From Bacteroidaceae bacterium (GTDB lineage: Bacteria; Bacteroidota; Bacteroidia; Bacteroidales; Bacteroidaceae), in assembly GCA_017628845.1 (NCBI GenBank), contig JAGBYI010000156.1:1-43750 (forward strand): a DNA stretch of 43,750 nucleotides. Direction: 5' to 3'. This document shows, one piece after another, positions 1 through 8,952 of this stretch. Every line of letters starts with the position of its first letter. Within the stretch, counting starts at the first letter, position 1. Both the position numbers and the translations under genes were made by a program. The notes beneath the pieces were generated by a model. It ran no database searches, was not told the DNA's origin, and saw nothing but the letters and a program-made list of their open reading frames with translations.

Positions 1-285
1 CTTACCGAGCGTGCCGACCACAAGCCAAACGAACTTTCCGGTGGCGAGAAACAACGTGTCGCCGTAGCACGTGCCTTGATGAACAATCCCGAACTGGTCC
101 TTGCCGATGAACCCTCGGGAAGCCTTGATACTAAAAATAAGGAGGAACTCCACCGCCTCTTCTTCGACCTTAGGGACCGCTTCGGCCAAACCTTTGTCAT
201 CGTCACCCACGATGAGACCCTCGCATCCCTCACCGACCGCACCATCCGTATGAAGGACGGGGTGATAATTGAAACGGAAAAGTGA
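1..285 (+). CDS. ABC transporter ATP-binding protein, LolD-like (3' part)
   Basis: The reading frame is open from base 1, so the gene begins upstream of the window. The visible 94 residues are the C-terminal half of an ABC ATPase. They contain the signature [15 protein letters not shown] near the window start, the Walker B segment [12 protein letters not shown], and the switch histidine in VIVTHD. The SGSLD D-loop and short C-terminus resemble the LolD/MacB branch, which powers lipoprotein release or peptide efflux together with a separate FtsX-like permease. That assignment is from family knowledge; the permease is not in the window, so the substrate is uncertain. The Walker A motif lies outside the window. 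Confidence 0.85.
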   Translation, partial: LTERADHKPNELSGGEKQRVAVARALMNNPELVLADEPSGSLDTKNKEELHRLFFDLRDRFGQTFVIVTHDETLASLTDRTIRMKDGVIIETEK

Positions 286-336
286 AAACGGAAAGGTGAA
301 ATCTGTGAGTAAGCGAGAGCAATATATAAATAAACT

Positions 337-1173
337 ATGAACGTAAGATTAGGCGAAATAAACACCCTTAGGGTGGTAAAGCAGGTTCCCTTCGGATATT
401 ATCTGGATGGCGGACGCATACATGGCGAGATACTCTTGCCACATAACGAGGTAGAGGGTGATGTTGCTCTGGACGAGGAAGTGGAGGTTTTCCTTTATCT
501 CGACCAGGAGGAGCGCCTCATTGCCACCATGCGCAAGCCTTTGGCACAGGTGGGCGACTTTGCCTTCCTTGAGGTGGCATGGGTAAACAACTTCGGTGCC
601 TTCCTGAACTGGGGACTGATGAAAGACCTCTTCGTTCCCTTCCGTGAGCAGAAGATGAAGATGGCAAAGGGACAGAGCTACATAGTGCACATCCATCTGG
701 ACGAGGATAGCAGCCGCATTATGGCCAGTGCCAAGGTGGAGCGCTATCTCGACCACGGCATTCCTTCCTATCGCCGTGGTGACGAGGTGGACATCCTCGT
801 GTGGCAGAAGACCGACCTCGGTTTCAAGGTTATTGTGGACAACCAATGGGGCGGACTCCTCTACGACTCGCAAGTGTTCCGCGACCTTCGCACAGGCATG
901 CGCACGCGTGCATATATAAGAAAGGTACGCGAGGATGGCAAGATAGACCTCACCCTCACCCGCCAGGGCCAGGAGGGCGTGGCAGACTTCAGCGACATTC
1001 TGCTGGCATACCTTCAGGACAACGGCGGATATTGCCCTCTGGGCGACAAGAGTCCTGCCGAGGACATTGCCCAGACCTTCAACGTCAGCAAGAAAGTCTA
1101 CAAGAAAGCCATCGGCGACCTCTACAAGCGCCGCCTCATCATCATCACAGAGGAAGGCTTGAGACTTGTATGA
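337..1173 (+). CDS. CvfB/YitL-type S1 RNA-binding protein
   Basis: This 278-residue protein matches the CvfB family in length and layout: S1-like OB folds in roughly residues 1-140, a further S1 domain around 145-205 with the typical IRKVREDGKIDLTL strand, and a C-terminal winged-helix domain (about 215-278, with NVSKKVYKKAIGDLYKRRLI). Family members bind RNA and affect virulence-factor expression in Firmicutes; the role in Bacteroidetes is not established. It starts 51 nt after the ABC ATPase stop, so the two may be co-transcribed. A long antisense open frame over almost the whole gene is a shadow. Confidence 0.85.
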   Translation: MNVRLGEINTLRVVKQVPFGYYLDGGRIHGEILLPHNEVEGDVALDEEVEVFLYLDQEERLIATMRKPLAQVGDFAFLEVAWVNNFGAFLNWGLMKDLFVPFREQKMKMAKGQSYIVHIHLDEDSSRIMASAKVERYLDHGIPSYRRGDEVDILVWQKTDLGFKVIVDNQWGGLLYDSQVFRDLRTGMRTRAYIRKVREDGKIDLTLTRQGQEGVADFSDILLAYLQDNGGYCPLGDKSPAEDIAQTFNVSKKVYKKAIGDLYKRRLIIITEEGLRLV

Positions 1174-1278
1174 GAACCACAACGAACTACTGAATACGGG
1201 GTTCGCTTAATTAGCAGGGACACGGTATGCCGTATCTGGGCAACAACAGTATAAAACACAACCACCTTTTAAAAAAGA

Positions 1279-1316
1279 GAAAACGTACGACACTATTGCC
1301 GCACGTTTTCTTTTTC
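1279..1316. terminator. Bidirectional intrinsic terminator between cvfB-like gene and rplS
   Basis: GAAAACGT (1279-1286) pairs with ACGTTTTC (1303-1310). A T-rich run follows on the plus strand (1311-1316) and, read in reverse, a TCTTTTTT run follows on the minus strand. The hairpin lies just downstream of the rplS stop and downstream of the converging cvfB-like gene, so it can serve both. Confidence 0.75.
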
Positions 1317-1337
1317 TTGCTTTTGTAAAAAGGTGGA

Positions 1338-1703
1338 TTAAGCCTCCTTGGTAACAACGCGCTTCTCAGCGATGCGAGCCTTCTTACCGGTGAGGTTGCG
1401 CAGGTAGTACAACTTAGCGCGACGAACCTTACCAATCTTGTTGACTACGATGCTGTCGATGTTGGGAGACTCGATGGGGAAGATACGCTCTACACCAACG
1501 GTACCAGACATCTTGCGAACGGTGAAGCGTTTCTTGTCGCCGTGACCAGCGATCTTGATAACTACACCGCGGTACAGCTGGATACGCTCCTTGTTGCCCT
1601 CGACAATCTTGTAAGCTACGGTTACGGTGTCACCTGCCTTGAATGAGGGGTGCTGCTTGCCAGTAGCAAATGCTTCTTCTGCAATCTTAATTAAATCTGC
1701 CAT
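1338..1703 (-). CDS. rplS: 50S ribosomal protein L19
   Basis: This 121-residue protein shows the L19 family landmarks: [20 protein letters not shown], the [15 protein letters not shown] segment and the [19 protein letters not shown]-terminal block. L19 sits at the 30S-50S interface of the ribosome. The length is normal for the family. It is transcribed alone here, from a TACCTTTG promoter about 95 nt upstream, and ends at a hairpin terminator. The long leader may be regulatory (separate entry). Confidence 0.97.
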   Translation of the reverse strand: MADLIKIAEEAFATGKQHPSFKAGDTVTVAYKIVEGNKERIQLYRGVVIKIAGHGDKKRFTVRKMSGTVGVERIFPIESPNIDSIVVNKIGKVRRAKLYYLRNLTGKKARIAEKRVVTKEA

Positions 1704-1797
1704 TTCTCTTATGACTTTTTAATAGGTTGTGTTGTCATCACTCATAGGCATAACAGGTCACACTTCTCCCCGCCAGCGACCTATGGTAAAGCGGGTG
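1704..1797 (-). promoter_or_regulatory. rplS 5' leader with nested inverted repeats
   Basis: Between the promoter at 1798-1805 and the rplS start lies about 90 nt of non-coding leader. It contains complementary segments: CATAGG (1743-1748) with CCTATG (1780-1785), GGTC (1756-1759) with GACC (1778-1781), and CCCGC (1769-1773) with GCGGG (1791-1795). The first two pairings compete, as in a switchable leader. Autogenous leaders for L19 have been described in Flavobacteria. Whether this leader belongs to that class is inference. Confidence 0.35.
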
Positions 1798-1805
1798 CAA
1801 AGGTA
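1798..1805 (-). promoter_or_regulatory. Promoter -7 box (TACCTTTG) of rplS
   Basis: On the minus strand this is TACCTTTG, a full match to the Bacteroidetes TAnnTTTG -7 consensus. It is the only such match in the gap upstream of rplS. No clear -33 TTTG is seen at the usual distance. Confidence 0.6.
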
Positions 1806-1897
1806 CTGCTTTTTATTAAAACAGACTAAGATATGAGAAGAAAAATGTCAAGAAAAGGTCGTTTTGCCCTGTTTGGCTCGCGTATATGGCGTTCCAA

Positions 1898-2602
1898 CTA
1901 CTCAAAATAGAGCGAGAGGACTATCATATTGGAGGAACCGCCGGCAATACTATTGGTAAACTTCATCATGGATTTGTCCAGCAGGTCGTCGCGTTTCTTG
2001 CTGATGATGTCCACCAGCCCGAAACAGAATTTCAGTTCAGGAATGAGTTTGAAATAGGGCAGATATATGTCGCATCCCATGCCTACCTCCAGATAGCAGT
2101 CGAAGGTTTTTGCCTTGAAAGCTTCCTGGTCGTGGTTGTTGAGGCAGAAGGTGGGTGCAAGGCCCATGGTGAAGTAGGGTCGGAAATTGTTGTAACGTGG
2201 TGCGGCGAACTTTACGGAGAGAGGTACTGAGATGTAATTGGTGCGCATGTTCTGCGAGGTGTCCCTTTGGGATACATTGTCGCGCATCTTTATGAACTTT
2301 TGGCCGAAGTGCATGGTTGGGGTGAGGCGCAGTTCCATGTATTTGTTCAGGCGCAACGAACCCAGTACACCCACGCTGAAGCCTGGTTCGTACTTGCTGA
2401 CGTCGGCGAACCACTGCTCACCGGTTGCAGGGTCTACATGGCCGTTGTTCTCCATTTCCATGTCCATTAGGTTCATGCCGAAGAAGAACCCCCAGTGCAG
2501 ACGACGGTTGTCTATGAAGGGCTTGTTCATGATTGTCTCCTTCTGCGCAAAGGTACACAGACAGGTGGATATGAGAATCAGTATGGCGATAGTTCGTTTC
2601 AT
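1898..2602 (-). CDS. PorT-like outer-membrane beta-barrel protein
   Basis: This protein has 234 residues from the chosen ATG at 2602. That start gives a clean signal peptide (MKRTIAILILISTCLCTFAQ); the frame can be extended upstream to 2683 but only adds a non-signal sequence. After cleavage comes a short amphipathic barrel with alternating aromatic strands (LHWGFFFGMNLMDM, YISVPLSVKFAAPR, FRPYFTMGLAPTF) and a terminal SLYFE strand. This is the pattern of the PorT family of the type IX secretion system. PorT itself is required for gingipain secretion in Porphyromonas; here no other T9SS gene is present, so a role in T9SS is inference and a generic OMP_b-brl porin is the alternative. Confidence 0.7.
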   Translation of the reverse strand: MKRTIAILILISTCLCTFAQKETIMNKPFIDNRRLHWGFFFGMNLMDMEMENNGHVDPATGEQWFADVSKYEPGFSVGVLGSLRLNKYMELRLTPTMHFGQKFIKMRDNVSQRDTSQNMRTNYISVPLSVKFAAPRYNNFRPYFTMGLAPTFCLNNHDQEAFKAKTFDCYLEVGMGCDIYLPYFKLIPELKFCFGLVDIISKKRDDLLDKSMMKFTNSIAGGSSNMIVLSLYFE

Positions 2603-2709
2603 ATACATAATAACACTGGCATGTGCTGTTTTATTGTACAAATAATCGTTTTTAATGATAAAGACTAACATTTTTATCATCAAAATCGGCTCATATCATC
2701 AAAAATAGT

Positions 2710-2717
2710 TATCTTTG
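2710..2717 (+). promoter_or_regulatory. Promoter -7 box (TATCTTTG) of the ferredoxin gene
   Basis: TATCTTTG matches TAnnTTTG and lies about 75 nt upstream of the ferredoxin ATG, in the divergent gap from the PorT-like gene. A -33 TTTG is not evident. Confidence 0.5.
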
Positions 2718-2792
2718 CAGTGCAATCAAGGTTGGGATTTGTCCCACATCTGACTTAAGATAATAGTATATACCAATTTTAAATCTACAATT

Positions 2793-2957
2793 ATGGCTTA
2801 CGTAATTAACGACGATTGTGTTGCTTGTGGCACATGTATTGACGAGTGCCCCGTAGGTGCAATCTCTGAGGGCGAGAAGTACTCTATCAACCCCGACGAG
2901 TGCACAGAGTGTGGTACCTGTGCTGATGCATGCCCCTCTGGCGCAATCACTCTGTAA
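2793..2957 (+). CDS. 2[4Fe-4S] ferredoxin
   Basis: This 54-residue protein starts at an ATG 75 nt after a TATCTTTG promoter box. It carries two complete CxxCxxCxxxCP cluster motifs: CVACGTCIDECP near residues 9-20 and CTECGTCADACP near 37-48. It is therefore a clostridial-type 2[4Fe-4S] ferredoxin, a small soluble low-potential electron carrier for enzymes such as pyruvate:ferredoxin oxidoreductase. It is monocistronic: a strong terminator follows within 35 nt. Confidence 0.95.
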   Translation: MAYVINDDCVACGTCIDECPVGAISEGEKYSINPDECTECGTCADACPSGAITL

Positions 2958-2989
2958 GAAAGAGTAAAGTCCTGAGAAAAGGAACAAAA

Positions 2990-3025
2990 ATCCCTTGCTG
3001 TAAGAAGCAAGGGATTTTCTTTTTC
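2990..3025 (+). terminator. Intrinsic terminator of the ferredoxin gene
   Basis: ATCCCTTGCT (2990-2999) pairs perfectly with AGCAAGGGAT (3006-3015), with a 6-nt loop, followed by TTTCTTTTTC. Confidence 0.9.
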
Positions 3026-3040
3026 TGTATAATAGGTTAG

Positions 3041-3072
3041 ATAAGGTAGGAACACATGGTTGCCTACCTTAT
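3041..3072 (-). terminator. Probable terminator hairpin of the aminotransferase gene
   Basis: ATAAGGTAGG (3041-3050) is the exact inverse of CCTACCTTAT (3063-3072). The hairpin lies just past the minus-strand aminotransferase stop. The tract after it on that strand is only weakly T-rich, so termination is inferred from position and stem quality. Confidence 0.55.
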
Positions 3073-3080
3073 TATATATA

Positions 3081-4277
3081 TTACTTCAACAGAGCCAGAG
3101 CCTCCTTGATGCGCTTCAGTGCCTCGATGATGTTCTCGTCGCTGGTGGCGTATGACATGCGGAAACACTCGGGAGAACCGAATGAAGCACCGCCCACAGT
3201 GGCTACGTGACCAACCTCCAGGAGGTACATGGCCAGGTCATCGCTGTTGTTGATGGTCTGCTCGCCATACTTCTTGCCATAGAAACTGCTGCACTTGGGG
3301 AACAGGTAGAAGGCACCCTGAGGATTATTCACCTCCAGACCGGGAATGTCCTTGGCAAGTTTCACAATGAGGTCGCGGCGGCGTTCGAAAGCAACACGCA
3401 TATCCTCCACGCACTGCTGGTCGCCGGAGAAGGCCACCTCGGCTGCCTTCTGGCTGATGGAGCAAGGTCCGCTGGTGTACTGTCCCTGCAATTTGTTGCA
3501 ACCCTTCACAATCCATTCGGGGGCGGCGATGAAGCCTATACGCCAACCGGTCATGGCATATGCCTTGGAGACACCGTTGATGATTACCACACGGTCCCTG
3601 ATTTCGGGGAACTGTGCCATGGAGGCATGCTCGCCCACATAGTTGATATGCTCGTAGATTTCGTCGGCAATGACGATGACGTTTTCGTGACGAAGGAGCA
3701 CGTCCTTCAGCCCCTCCAGTTCCTCACGTGTATATACGGAACCTGTGGGGTTGCTGGGAGAGCACAGAATCAGTGCGCGGGTCTTCTCGGTGATGGCAGC
3801 TTCCAGTTGTTCGGGAGTAATCTTGAAGTCCTGCTCGATGGTGGAGGGAATGAATACGGGAGTGGCATCGGCCAGAAGCACCATGTCGGGGTAGCTTACC
3901 CAATAGGGAGCGGGGATGATGACCTCGTCGCCAGCACCTGCCAGAGCCATGATTACGTTGCAGACGCTCTGCTTGGCACCATTGGAGCACAGGATCTGGC
4001 TGGGTTTGTATTCCAGACCGTTCTCTCTCTGCAACTTCTCCACAATGGCTTTCTTCAGTTCGGGATAACCTGGCACTGGGCTATAGCGGCTCCAGTTGTC
4101 CTCGATGGCTTTGATGCCTGCTGCCTTGATGTGGTCGGGGGTGTTGAAGTCGGGCTCGCCCACACTCATATTGATGATATCCACGCCTTGAGCCTTCAGC
4201 TCGCTGCTCTTCTGGCTCATGGCCAAAGTTGCGCTTGTTGACAGACGTCCAAGTCTGTCGGAAAGAATGTTGTTCAT
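3081..4277 (-). CDS. aspB: Aspartate aminotransferase (class I PLP enzyme)
   Basis: This 398-residue fold-type I aminotransferase transfers the amino group between aspartate and 2-oxoglutarate. The sequence shows NMSVGEPDFNTP near residue 36, the CSPSNPTGSVY segment near 172, the PLP-contacting DEIYEH near 205, and the Schiff-base lysine K238 in NGVSKAYAMTGWRIG. This is the Thermus/Bacillus AspB-type (I-gamma) rather than the E. coli AspC type. It ends at a hairpin and lies 73 nt downstream of the ribBA stop on the same strand. Related subfamily activities, such as tyrosine or prephenate specificity, cannot be excluded. Confidence 0.9.
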   Translation of the reverse strand: MNNILSDRLGRLSTSATLAMSQKSSELKAQGVDIINMSVGEPDFNTPDHIKAAGIKAIEDNWSRYSPVPGYPELKKAIVEKLQRENGLEYKPSQILCSNGAKQSVCNVIMALAGAGDEVIIPAPYWVSYPDMVLLADATPVFIPSTIEQDFKITPEQLEAAITEKTRALILCSPSNPTGSVYTREELEGLKDVLLRHENVIVIADEIYEHINYVGEHASMAQFPEIRDRVVIINGVSKAYAMTGWRIGFIAAPEWIVKGCNKLQGQYTSGPCSISQKAAEVAFSGDQQCVEDMRVAFERRRDLIVKLAKDIPGLEVNNPQGAFYLFPKCSSFYGKKYGEQTINNSDDLAMYLLEVGHVATVGGASFGSPECFRMSYATSDENIIEALKRIKEALALLK

Positions 4278-4350
4278 ATTGTGTGATGTTTGTGTTTAGA
4301 GTTTAGAGTACAAATTCGCGAATCGTTAATCGCTCACCGCTCACCCGTTT

Positions 4351-5556
4351 CTAAAGCTTGTGTCCCATGCGAAGTTTCTTTGTCTCCAGATAGCGGCGGT
4401 TGAATTCGTTGGGGGTGATGACAACGGGAACGTTCTCCACTATGTCCAGGCCATAGCCTTCCAGACCTACACGCTTTACGGGATTGTTGCTGATGAGGCG
4501 AATCTTGCCAATGCCCAATTCGCGAAGGATCTGTGCACCAACGCCATAGTCGCGCTCGTCTGCCTTGAAGCCCAGATGCAGGTTGGCCTCTACGGTGTCG
4601 TCGCCCTGCTCCTGAAGTTTGTAGGCGGCAATCTTGTTCATCAATCCTATGCCACGGCCTTCCTGTTGCAGGTATACGATAACGCCCTTGCCTTCCTTGT
4701 CAATCATCTGCATGGCCTGGTGCAGCTGCTCTCCGCAATCGCAACGCTTGCTGGCAAAGATGTCGCCAGTCATGCAGCTGGAGTGCATGCGCACCAGTAC
4801 AGGTTCTTCGGGAGTCCACTCGCCCTTGAATATGGCAATGTGCTCCAGACCGTTGCTCTTTTGGCGGAAGGGAATTATGCGGAAGTGGCCGTATTCAGTG
4901 GGCAGGTCAGCCTCTACGCCTTTCTCCACCAGGCTTTCCTGCTTCAGGCGGTAGGCGATGAGGTCCTTGATGGTGATTATCTTCAAGCCATGCTCGCGTG
5001 CCACCTCCTTCAGTTGGGGCATGCGTGCCATGGTGCCGTCCTCGTTGAGGATTTCAATTAGTGCTGCGGCAGGTTGCAAGCCGCAAAGGCGTGCCAGATC
5101 GATGGCAGCCTCGGTGTGTCCGGCTCTCTTCAGTACGCCACGATCCTGGGCATAGAGGGGGTTGATGTGTCCTGGGCGACCGAAATCGGTGGGTTTTCTG
5201 GTGGGGTCGGCCAAGGCACGGATGGTGGCAGCACGATCATGTGTACTCACACCGGTGGTACAACCGTCCAAGAGGTCCACGGTAACGGTGAACGGTGTGC
5301 CCAGCATGCTGGTGTTTGTCTGCACCTGGCGCTCCAGTTCCAGTTCCTCGGCACGGCTCATGGTGATGGGCGCGCAGAGTACGCCGCGTCCGTTCTTGAG
5401 CATGAAGTTTACCTTGTCTTCGGTAATGAGCTCTGCCGCTGTGATGAAGTCGCCCTCGTTCTCGCGGTCCTCATCGTCTACGACTATAACGAACTTGCCC
5501 TCTTTAAAGTCGGCCAAAGCCTCTTCTATTGTGCTAAGTTTGATTTCATTGTCCAT
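4351..5556 (-). CDS. ribBA: Bifunctional DHBP synthase / GTP cyclohydrolase II
   Basis: This 401-residue fusion provides both entry reactions of riboflavin synthesis. The N-terminal half (about 1-200) is DHBP synthase, with the acidic [10 protein letters not shown] loop at 27-36 and [12 protein letters not shown] near 104. The C-terminal half is GTP cyclohydrolase II, with zinc ligands in [17 protein letters not shown] (C261, C272, C274) and the QQEGRGIGL motif near 297. Both active sites look intact. Its start overlaps the end of the upstream permease gene by 11 nt, indicating translational linkage. Confidence 0.96.
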   Translation of the reverse strand: MDNEIKLSTIEEALADFKEGKFVIVVDDEDRENEGDFITAAELITEDKVNFMLKNGRGVLCAPITMSRAEELELERQVQTNTSMLGTPFTVTVDLLDGCTTGVSTHDRAATIRALADPTRKPTDFGRPGHINPLYAQDRGVLKRAGHTEAAIDLARLCGLQPAAALIEILNEDGTMARMPQLKEVAREHGLKIITIKDLIAYRLKQESLVEKGVEADLPTEYGHFRIIPFRQKSNGLEHIAIFKGEWTPEEPVLVRMHSSCMTGDIFASKRCDCGEQLHQAMQMIDKEGKGVIVYLQQEGRGIGLMNKIAAYKLQEQGDDTVEANLHLGFKADERDYGVGAQILRELGIGKIRLISNNPVKRVGLEGYGLDIVENVPVVITPNEFNRRYLETKKLRMGHKL

Positions 5557-7456
5557 ATTCTTGTTTATTTATTCTATCTATGATGAATTGTCCTAACTTC
5601 TGTATCTGGTTTATGTCCTGATACAACCTAAGTCTGAATCGCCATATTCTGAGCCACAACAGTATACCCACTGGCAAACAGATACCGGCAAGCATATTCT
5701 TGCGCCTGGTATTGAACGGACGCGTGTGTGCCTCTGTATAAAGTATTGGCATGTCGTTCAGTGCACCTATTATAGCGATGTCCCTGCTATTGTGCAATTG
5801 CTCCACAAGAGCTTCCACCCTTTCTTTCAGTTCCTTCACGGTATGGTCCTCGTGGAATCTAAAGAATATGGCGTAATATGAAGGTATTTTGAGCAGTTTC
5901 TTACGGTTGCCGTACCGTCTGAGATCCTCCGTAAGGGTCTCTATGTCCAGCAGCAACTGTGGATAGTCGGGTTCGTGAATAATGATTTCCTTCCTGTTAA
6001 GTTTGCGCTTGGTACGTATTCCAAGCAGACGCTTGAAAAAGTTCTGGTAACCCTCCAAGTTAAAGACCACACTGTCCTTGTTAGCCTTACTGACAAGGAA
6101 CAGTCCTATGGGGGCCAGTACCATTGTACTAAGCCATATTCCGAACCATACAGCCCACTCTCCGCTCTTGGCCATCTTCTCTCCACCGGCATTCACAATG
6201 TAATAAAAGATGAACACGAGTACGCTCACCACCACCGGCACACCCAGTCCGCCCTTCCTTATAATGGCGCCCAACGGTGCACCTATAAAAAAGAATATTA
6301 AACATGCAAGACTATTGGTAAACATCTTTCTTGCTTCCATGTGGTGGTAACGTAGGGTCATATTCAGGTTTTCTGTTGTCATGCCCCTAAATTCAAATTC
6401 TGCCTTGGTACTCTGGGCATTGCTGAGAGCGCTCCTTAAAACAGTCTTTCTTTTGTCCGCTGTAAGGTTGTGGTAAGTGCTGTCAAGAGGTTCCTGCGCC
6501 AGCACTCTGGCAGTTAAATCGGCAGAATCCTTGACCTCCATAGGAAAAGTTCCCTTCAGATACTGGTTTCGTACCGTCTTATGATAATGATGACCTATAC
6601 TGTCACTGACGTTATTCAGCGAATCTATGCCACTGAGTATCGTTACAAGTTCCTTTGTCTTTGCATCGCCATTGAAGAGGTTGGCATCCATCATGTTGAA
6701 CGACGCATCGAACGGAATCATGTCCTCCTCAACGAGAAAAGTCTCGCGCATGTAAGGAATGTTGGCCTTCAGCATATTACCTGTCTGCGAATCCATGTTC
6801 CTGAACCTCTCACCTCCATAAAGCGTAAGTTTCAGATGCTTCTGATCTTCTGTTCCCTGCAAACGGGCAGAATCCGCCAGAACTATCTCCATCTTCTGAT
6901 ATCCGTCCGTCAAGCTGTAAATCATCACTCCGTGCAGCATACCAGTCTTAGTGTCTTTCTTCTGCACAAAGATGCTGTATCCAGGAATATCGCTATAGAA
7001 AATCCCCTCAGGAATGTCCAGTTCTGGCGATTTCTGACGCATGCTCCATAGCAATGTGGCCAACTGCTTGGTAGCCCTGGGCTGCACCTTGTCCTGAAAA
7101 ACAAAACTAACGACACACACCAACGATGCTACGATGAAAATCGGGCATAGTATCCTGACCAACGGCACGCCAGCCGCCTTCATGGATAGAAGTTCCAGTT
7201 TCTCTCCCATGTTGCCGAAAGTTATCAACGAGGCCAATAACACGGCCAACGGCATGGACATGGGCACGAGTGTCAGACTTGCATAAAAGAAAAATTCAAA
7301 CAGAATATCCCAACTGAGTCCCTTACCCACCAATTCGTCGATGTACATCCACATGAACTGCATGATAAAGATAAACAAGCAGATGAAGAACGTACCCGCA
7401 AACAAAAGCAGGTAATTCTTCAGTATGTACATATCCAACTTCTTTATTATTCTCAT
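5546..7456 (-). CDS. LptF/LptG (YjgP/YjgQ) family permease, extended
   Basis: This 636-residue inner-membrane protein has hydrophobic segments near residues 11-33, 55-80 and 103-122, a long periplasmic domain, and a second membrane cluster near 385-465. This matches the six-helix LptF/LptG permease that, with LptB, extracts LPS toward the outer membrane. It begins with the typical [13 protein letters not shown] and has the [12 protein letters not shown] segment. It is much longer than the roughly 360 residues of proteobacterial homologues because of an extended periplasmic part and a C-terminal cytoplasmic tail of about 170 residues with one further hydrophobic segment near 590-610. A TATCTTTG promoter box lies 20 nt upstream. 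Confidence 0.85.
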   Translation of the reverse strand: MRIIKKLDMYILKNYLLLFAGTFFICLFIFIMQFMWMYIDELVGKGLSWDILFEFFFYASLTLVPMSMPLAVLLASLITFGNMGEKLELLSMKAAGVPLVRILCPIFIVASLVCVVSFVFQDKVQPRATKQLATLLWSMRQKSPELDIPEGIFYSDIPGYSIFVQKKDTKTGMLHGVMIYSLTDGYQKMEIVLADSARLQGTEDQKHLKLTLYGGERFRNMDSQTGNMLKANIPYMRETFLVEEDMIPFDASFNMMDANLFNGDAKTKELVTILSGIDSLNNVSDSIGHHYHKTVRNQYLKGTFPMEVKDSADLTARVLAQEPLDSTYHNLTADKRKTVLRSALSNAQSTKAEFEFRGMTTENLNMTLRYHHMEARKMFTNSLACLIFFFIGAPLGAIIRKGGLGVPVVVSVLVFIFYYIVNAGGEKMAKSGEWAVWFGIWLSTMVLAPIGLFLVSKANKDSVVFNLEGYQNFFKRLLGIRTKRKLNRKEIIIHEPDYPQLLLDIETLTEDLRRYGNRKKLLKIPSYYAIFFRFHEDHTVKELKERVEALVEQLHNSRDIAIIGALNDMPILYTEAHTRPFNTRRKNMLAGICLPVGILLWLRIWRFRLRLYQDINQIQKLGQFIIDRINKQEYGQ

Positions 7457-7475
7457 GCGCGTACATTATTCTTCG

Positions 7476-7483
7476 CAAAGATA
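7476..7483 (-). promoter_or_regulatory. Promoter -7 box (TATCTTTG) of the LptF/G-ribBA operon
   Basis: Read on the minus strand the box is TATCTTTG, 20 nt upstream of the permease ATG, which gives a short leader. No clear -33 TTTG is present. Confidence 0.55.
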
Positions 7484-7577
7484 CAAAAAAGAGGGCATTA
7501 CACCACCTCCCTACACTTATTTGTATTTTTTAGATTAAAAAGTGCGCAAACTTCTTGGCAGTTTCAAATTATTGTCA

Positions 7578-7585
7578 TACCTTTG
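7578..7585 (+). promoter_or_regulatory. Promoter -7 box (TACCTTTG) of the tRNA-Met gene
   Basis: TACCTTTG lies 42 nt upstream of the tRNA. A partial -33 element (TTGG, 7555-7558) is near the expected distance. Confidence 0.6.
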
Positions 7586-7627
7586 CACTCGCAAAACAGC
7601 AAGACCTCCACACAATGGAGTGGTAAT

Positions 7628-7704
7628 GGCGGGATAGCTCAGCTGGTTAGAGCGTCGGATTCATAATCCGAAGGTCATGGGTTCAAGTCCCATTCCCGCT
7701 ACCA
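7628..7704 (+). tRNA. tRNA-Met (CAU anticodon)
   Basis: A full cloverleaf can be folded: acceptor GGCGGGA with TCCCGCT (one G-U at the first pair), D arm GCTC...GAGC, anticodon stem TCGGA/TCCGA with loop TTCATAA, and T arm ATGGG/CCCAT. The discriminator is A and CCA is encoded. The anticodon is CAU. The first acceptor pair is not the unpaired type of initiators, so elongator Met is most likely; a lysidine-modified tRNA-Ile2 is the alternative. A terminator follows at once. Confidence 0.93.
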
Positions 7705-7714
7705 AAGGCATGAA

Positions 7715-7738
7715 AGGACACTTAGGTGTCCTTTTTTT
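7715..7738 (+). terminator. Intrinsic terminator after tRNA-Met
   Basis: AGGACAC (7715-7721), loop TTAG, GTGTCCT (7726-7732), then a run of T residues to 7738. Confidence 0.9.
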
Positions 7739-7898
7739 ATTTCTACATGTCAGACAAACATCAAAGACGAACCGCAAAATAGTACATCACACACCTTTCT
7801 CAAAATCTTTTTTAGTGCGTAGAATCCTATAGCAGAATCTTTTTAGGTTCAGAGAAAGCATCCCCAACCCCCCTTAAAATCAGACAAGGAGACAGGAA

Positions 7899-8921
7899 TT
7901 AGAAACGTGGGAACATAACCGGTACAGACCCCTGCTCTGCCGACAAAGCGGTAAGTTCTATGACAGAAGACCAAAGCGCAGCATCACAGACATCCATGTC
8001 CATGTGGCAGGATTCAGGCATACCACCAGAATGCGGACTTCTGATTCTCTCTATGGCATCAAGCAGACGGCGGTCCATCATATAGTTCATCACATTGGAC
8101 ACGCCAAGCGTCCTACCCTCACGAATCATTTCCTGATAATTCACAGGAATAAAAGACTCCACATATTCCACCGCCTCATCTCCTACAAGCTCTACCGCGC
8201 CACCCTTGACGTCCAAATGTACGGTAGGAAGAGGATATTTTTGCAGGAAACCCAATGTTCCGCAAACGGTTTGCATGCGACTATACGGACGCGGGGTGGA
8301 AATATCATAATGCAGCAACATGCTGACACCCGAAACGGAACGCACAAGGGATGTATTCGTATGATCACCTGGCAGCGGCGACGACAGAGATACGAGATAA
8401 TCCAGAGTATCTCCATCTGGCAACAATTGGCACATTGGACCTATAGCATGCGTTGGATATGGATTTCCCGCTTGCCTGCGACCATGGGCACGCATCCAAC
8501 CCTCAGGCACCGTATGAGCATATGCACCCTCAAGGTGCTTGATACGTCCAAGCATTCCCTGACGCACCATTTCCCTTGCACCCAAATGCCACGTGTCGTA
8601 ACAGCAGTTCTCCAACATTACACAATGCCGACCGGTTTCCTTCGCCACGGAGACCAAAGTCTCGCAATCCGCCACCGTCATGGCCGCCGGAACCTCCAAA
8701 GCCACATCCTTGCCGGCACGCATGGCAGTCACCGCCATGCGCATGTGCCATTCCCAAGGGGTGCAAATCCATACTAGATCCACATCGGGATGCGTGGCAG
8801 CATCGCGCCAGTCCATCTCCACATCGCACTGAATCAGAACATTGGCATTTGGAACGAAAGCAAGACGCTGCAATGTAGCCTGTCCACGCTGCCCAAGACC
8901 TATGAGAGAAATATTGACCAT
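7899..8921 (-). CDS. Gfo/Idh/MocA oxidoreductase, GH109-like
   Basis: The 340-residue product has an N-terminal Rossmann fold (ISLIGLGQRGQ, residues 4-14) and then WICTPWEWHMRMAVTAMRAGKDVALEVP, the usual Gfo/Idh/MocA dinucleotide-binding half. GNPYPTHAIGPM near residue 150 resembles the GNPYPTHGLGP signature of GH109 glycosidases, which use NAD in an alpha-N-acetylgalactosaminidase reaction. It is clearly shorter than GH109 enzymes (about 450 residues), and the stretch after the second Rossmann strand (VLIQCDVEMDWRDAATH) is compact. No Tat or Sec signal is seen, so it is predicted cytoplasmic. Substrate unknown. It starts 31 nt beyond the stop of the MORN-protein gene. Confidence 0.75.
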   Translation of the reverse strand: MVNISLIGLGQRGQATLQRLAFVPNANVLIQCDVEMDWRDAATHPDVDLVWICTPWEWHMRMAVTAMRAGKDVALEVPAAMTVADCETLVSVAKETGRHCVMLENCCYDTWHLGAREMVRQGMLGRIKHLEGAYAHTVPEGWMRAHGRRQAGNPYPTHAIGPMCQLLPDGDTLDYLVSLSSPLPGDHTNTSLVRSVSGVSMLLHYDISTPRPYSRMQTVCGTLGFLQKYPLPTVHLDVKGGAVELVGDEAVEYVESFIPVNYQEMIREGRTLGVSNVMNYMMDRRLLDAIERIRSPHSGGMPESCHMDMDVCDAALWSSVIELTALSAEQGSVPVMFPRF

Positions 8922-8952
8922 ACAAAACTACGCATTCACCGACACAAAGGCC

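Noticed and set aside
349..1182. Long minus-strand open frame (277 aa) over the CvfB-like gene
   Set aside because: The plus-strand frame has clear S1 and winged-helix domains; the antisense frame has no motif and mirrors its codon pattern.
3207..4241. Long plus-strand open frame (344 aa) over the aminotransferase gene
   Set aside because: Exact antisense shadow of a PLP enzyme with an intact active site; the translation has no recognisable domain.
7628..7704. tRNA-Met as an attachment site for an element
   Set aside because: No second copy of its 3' end and no integrase are present nearby.
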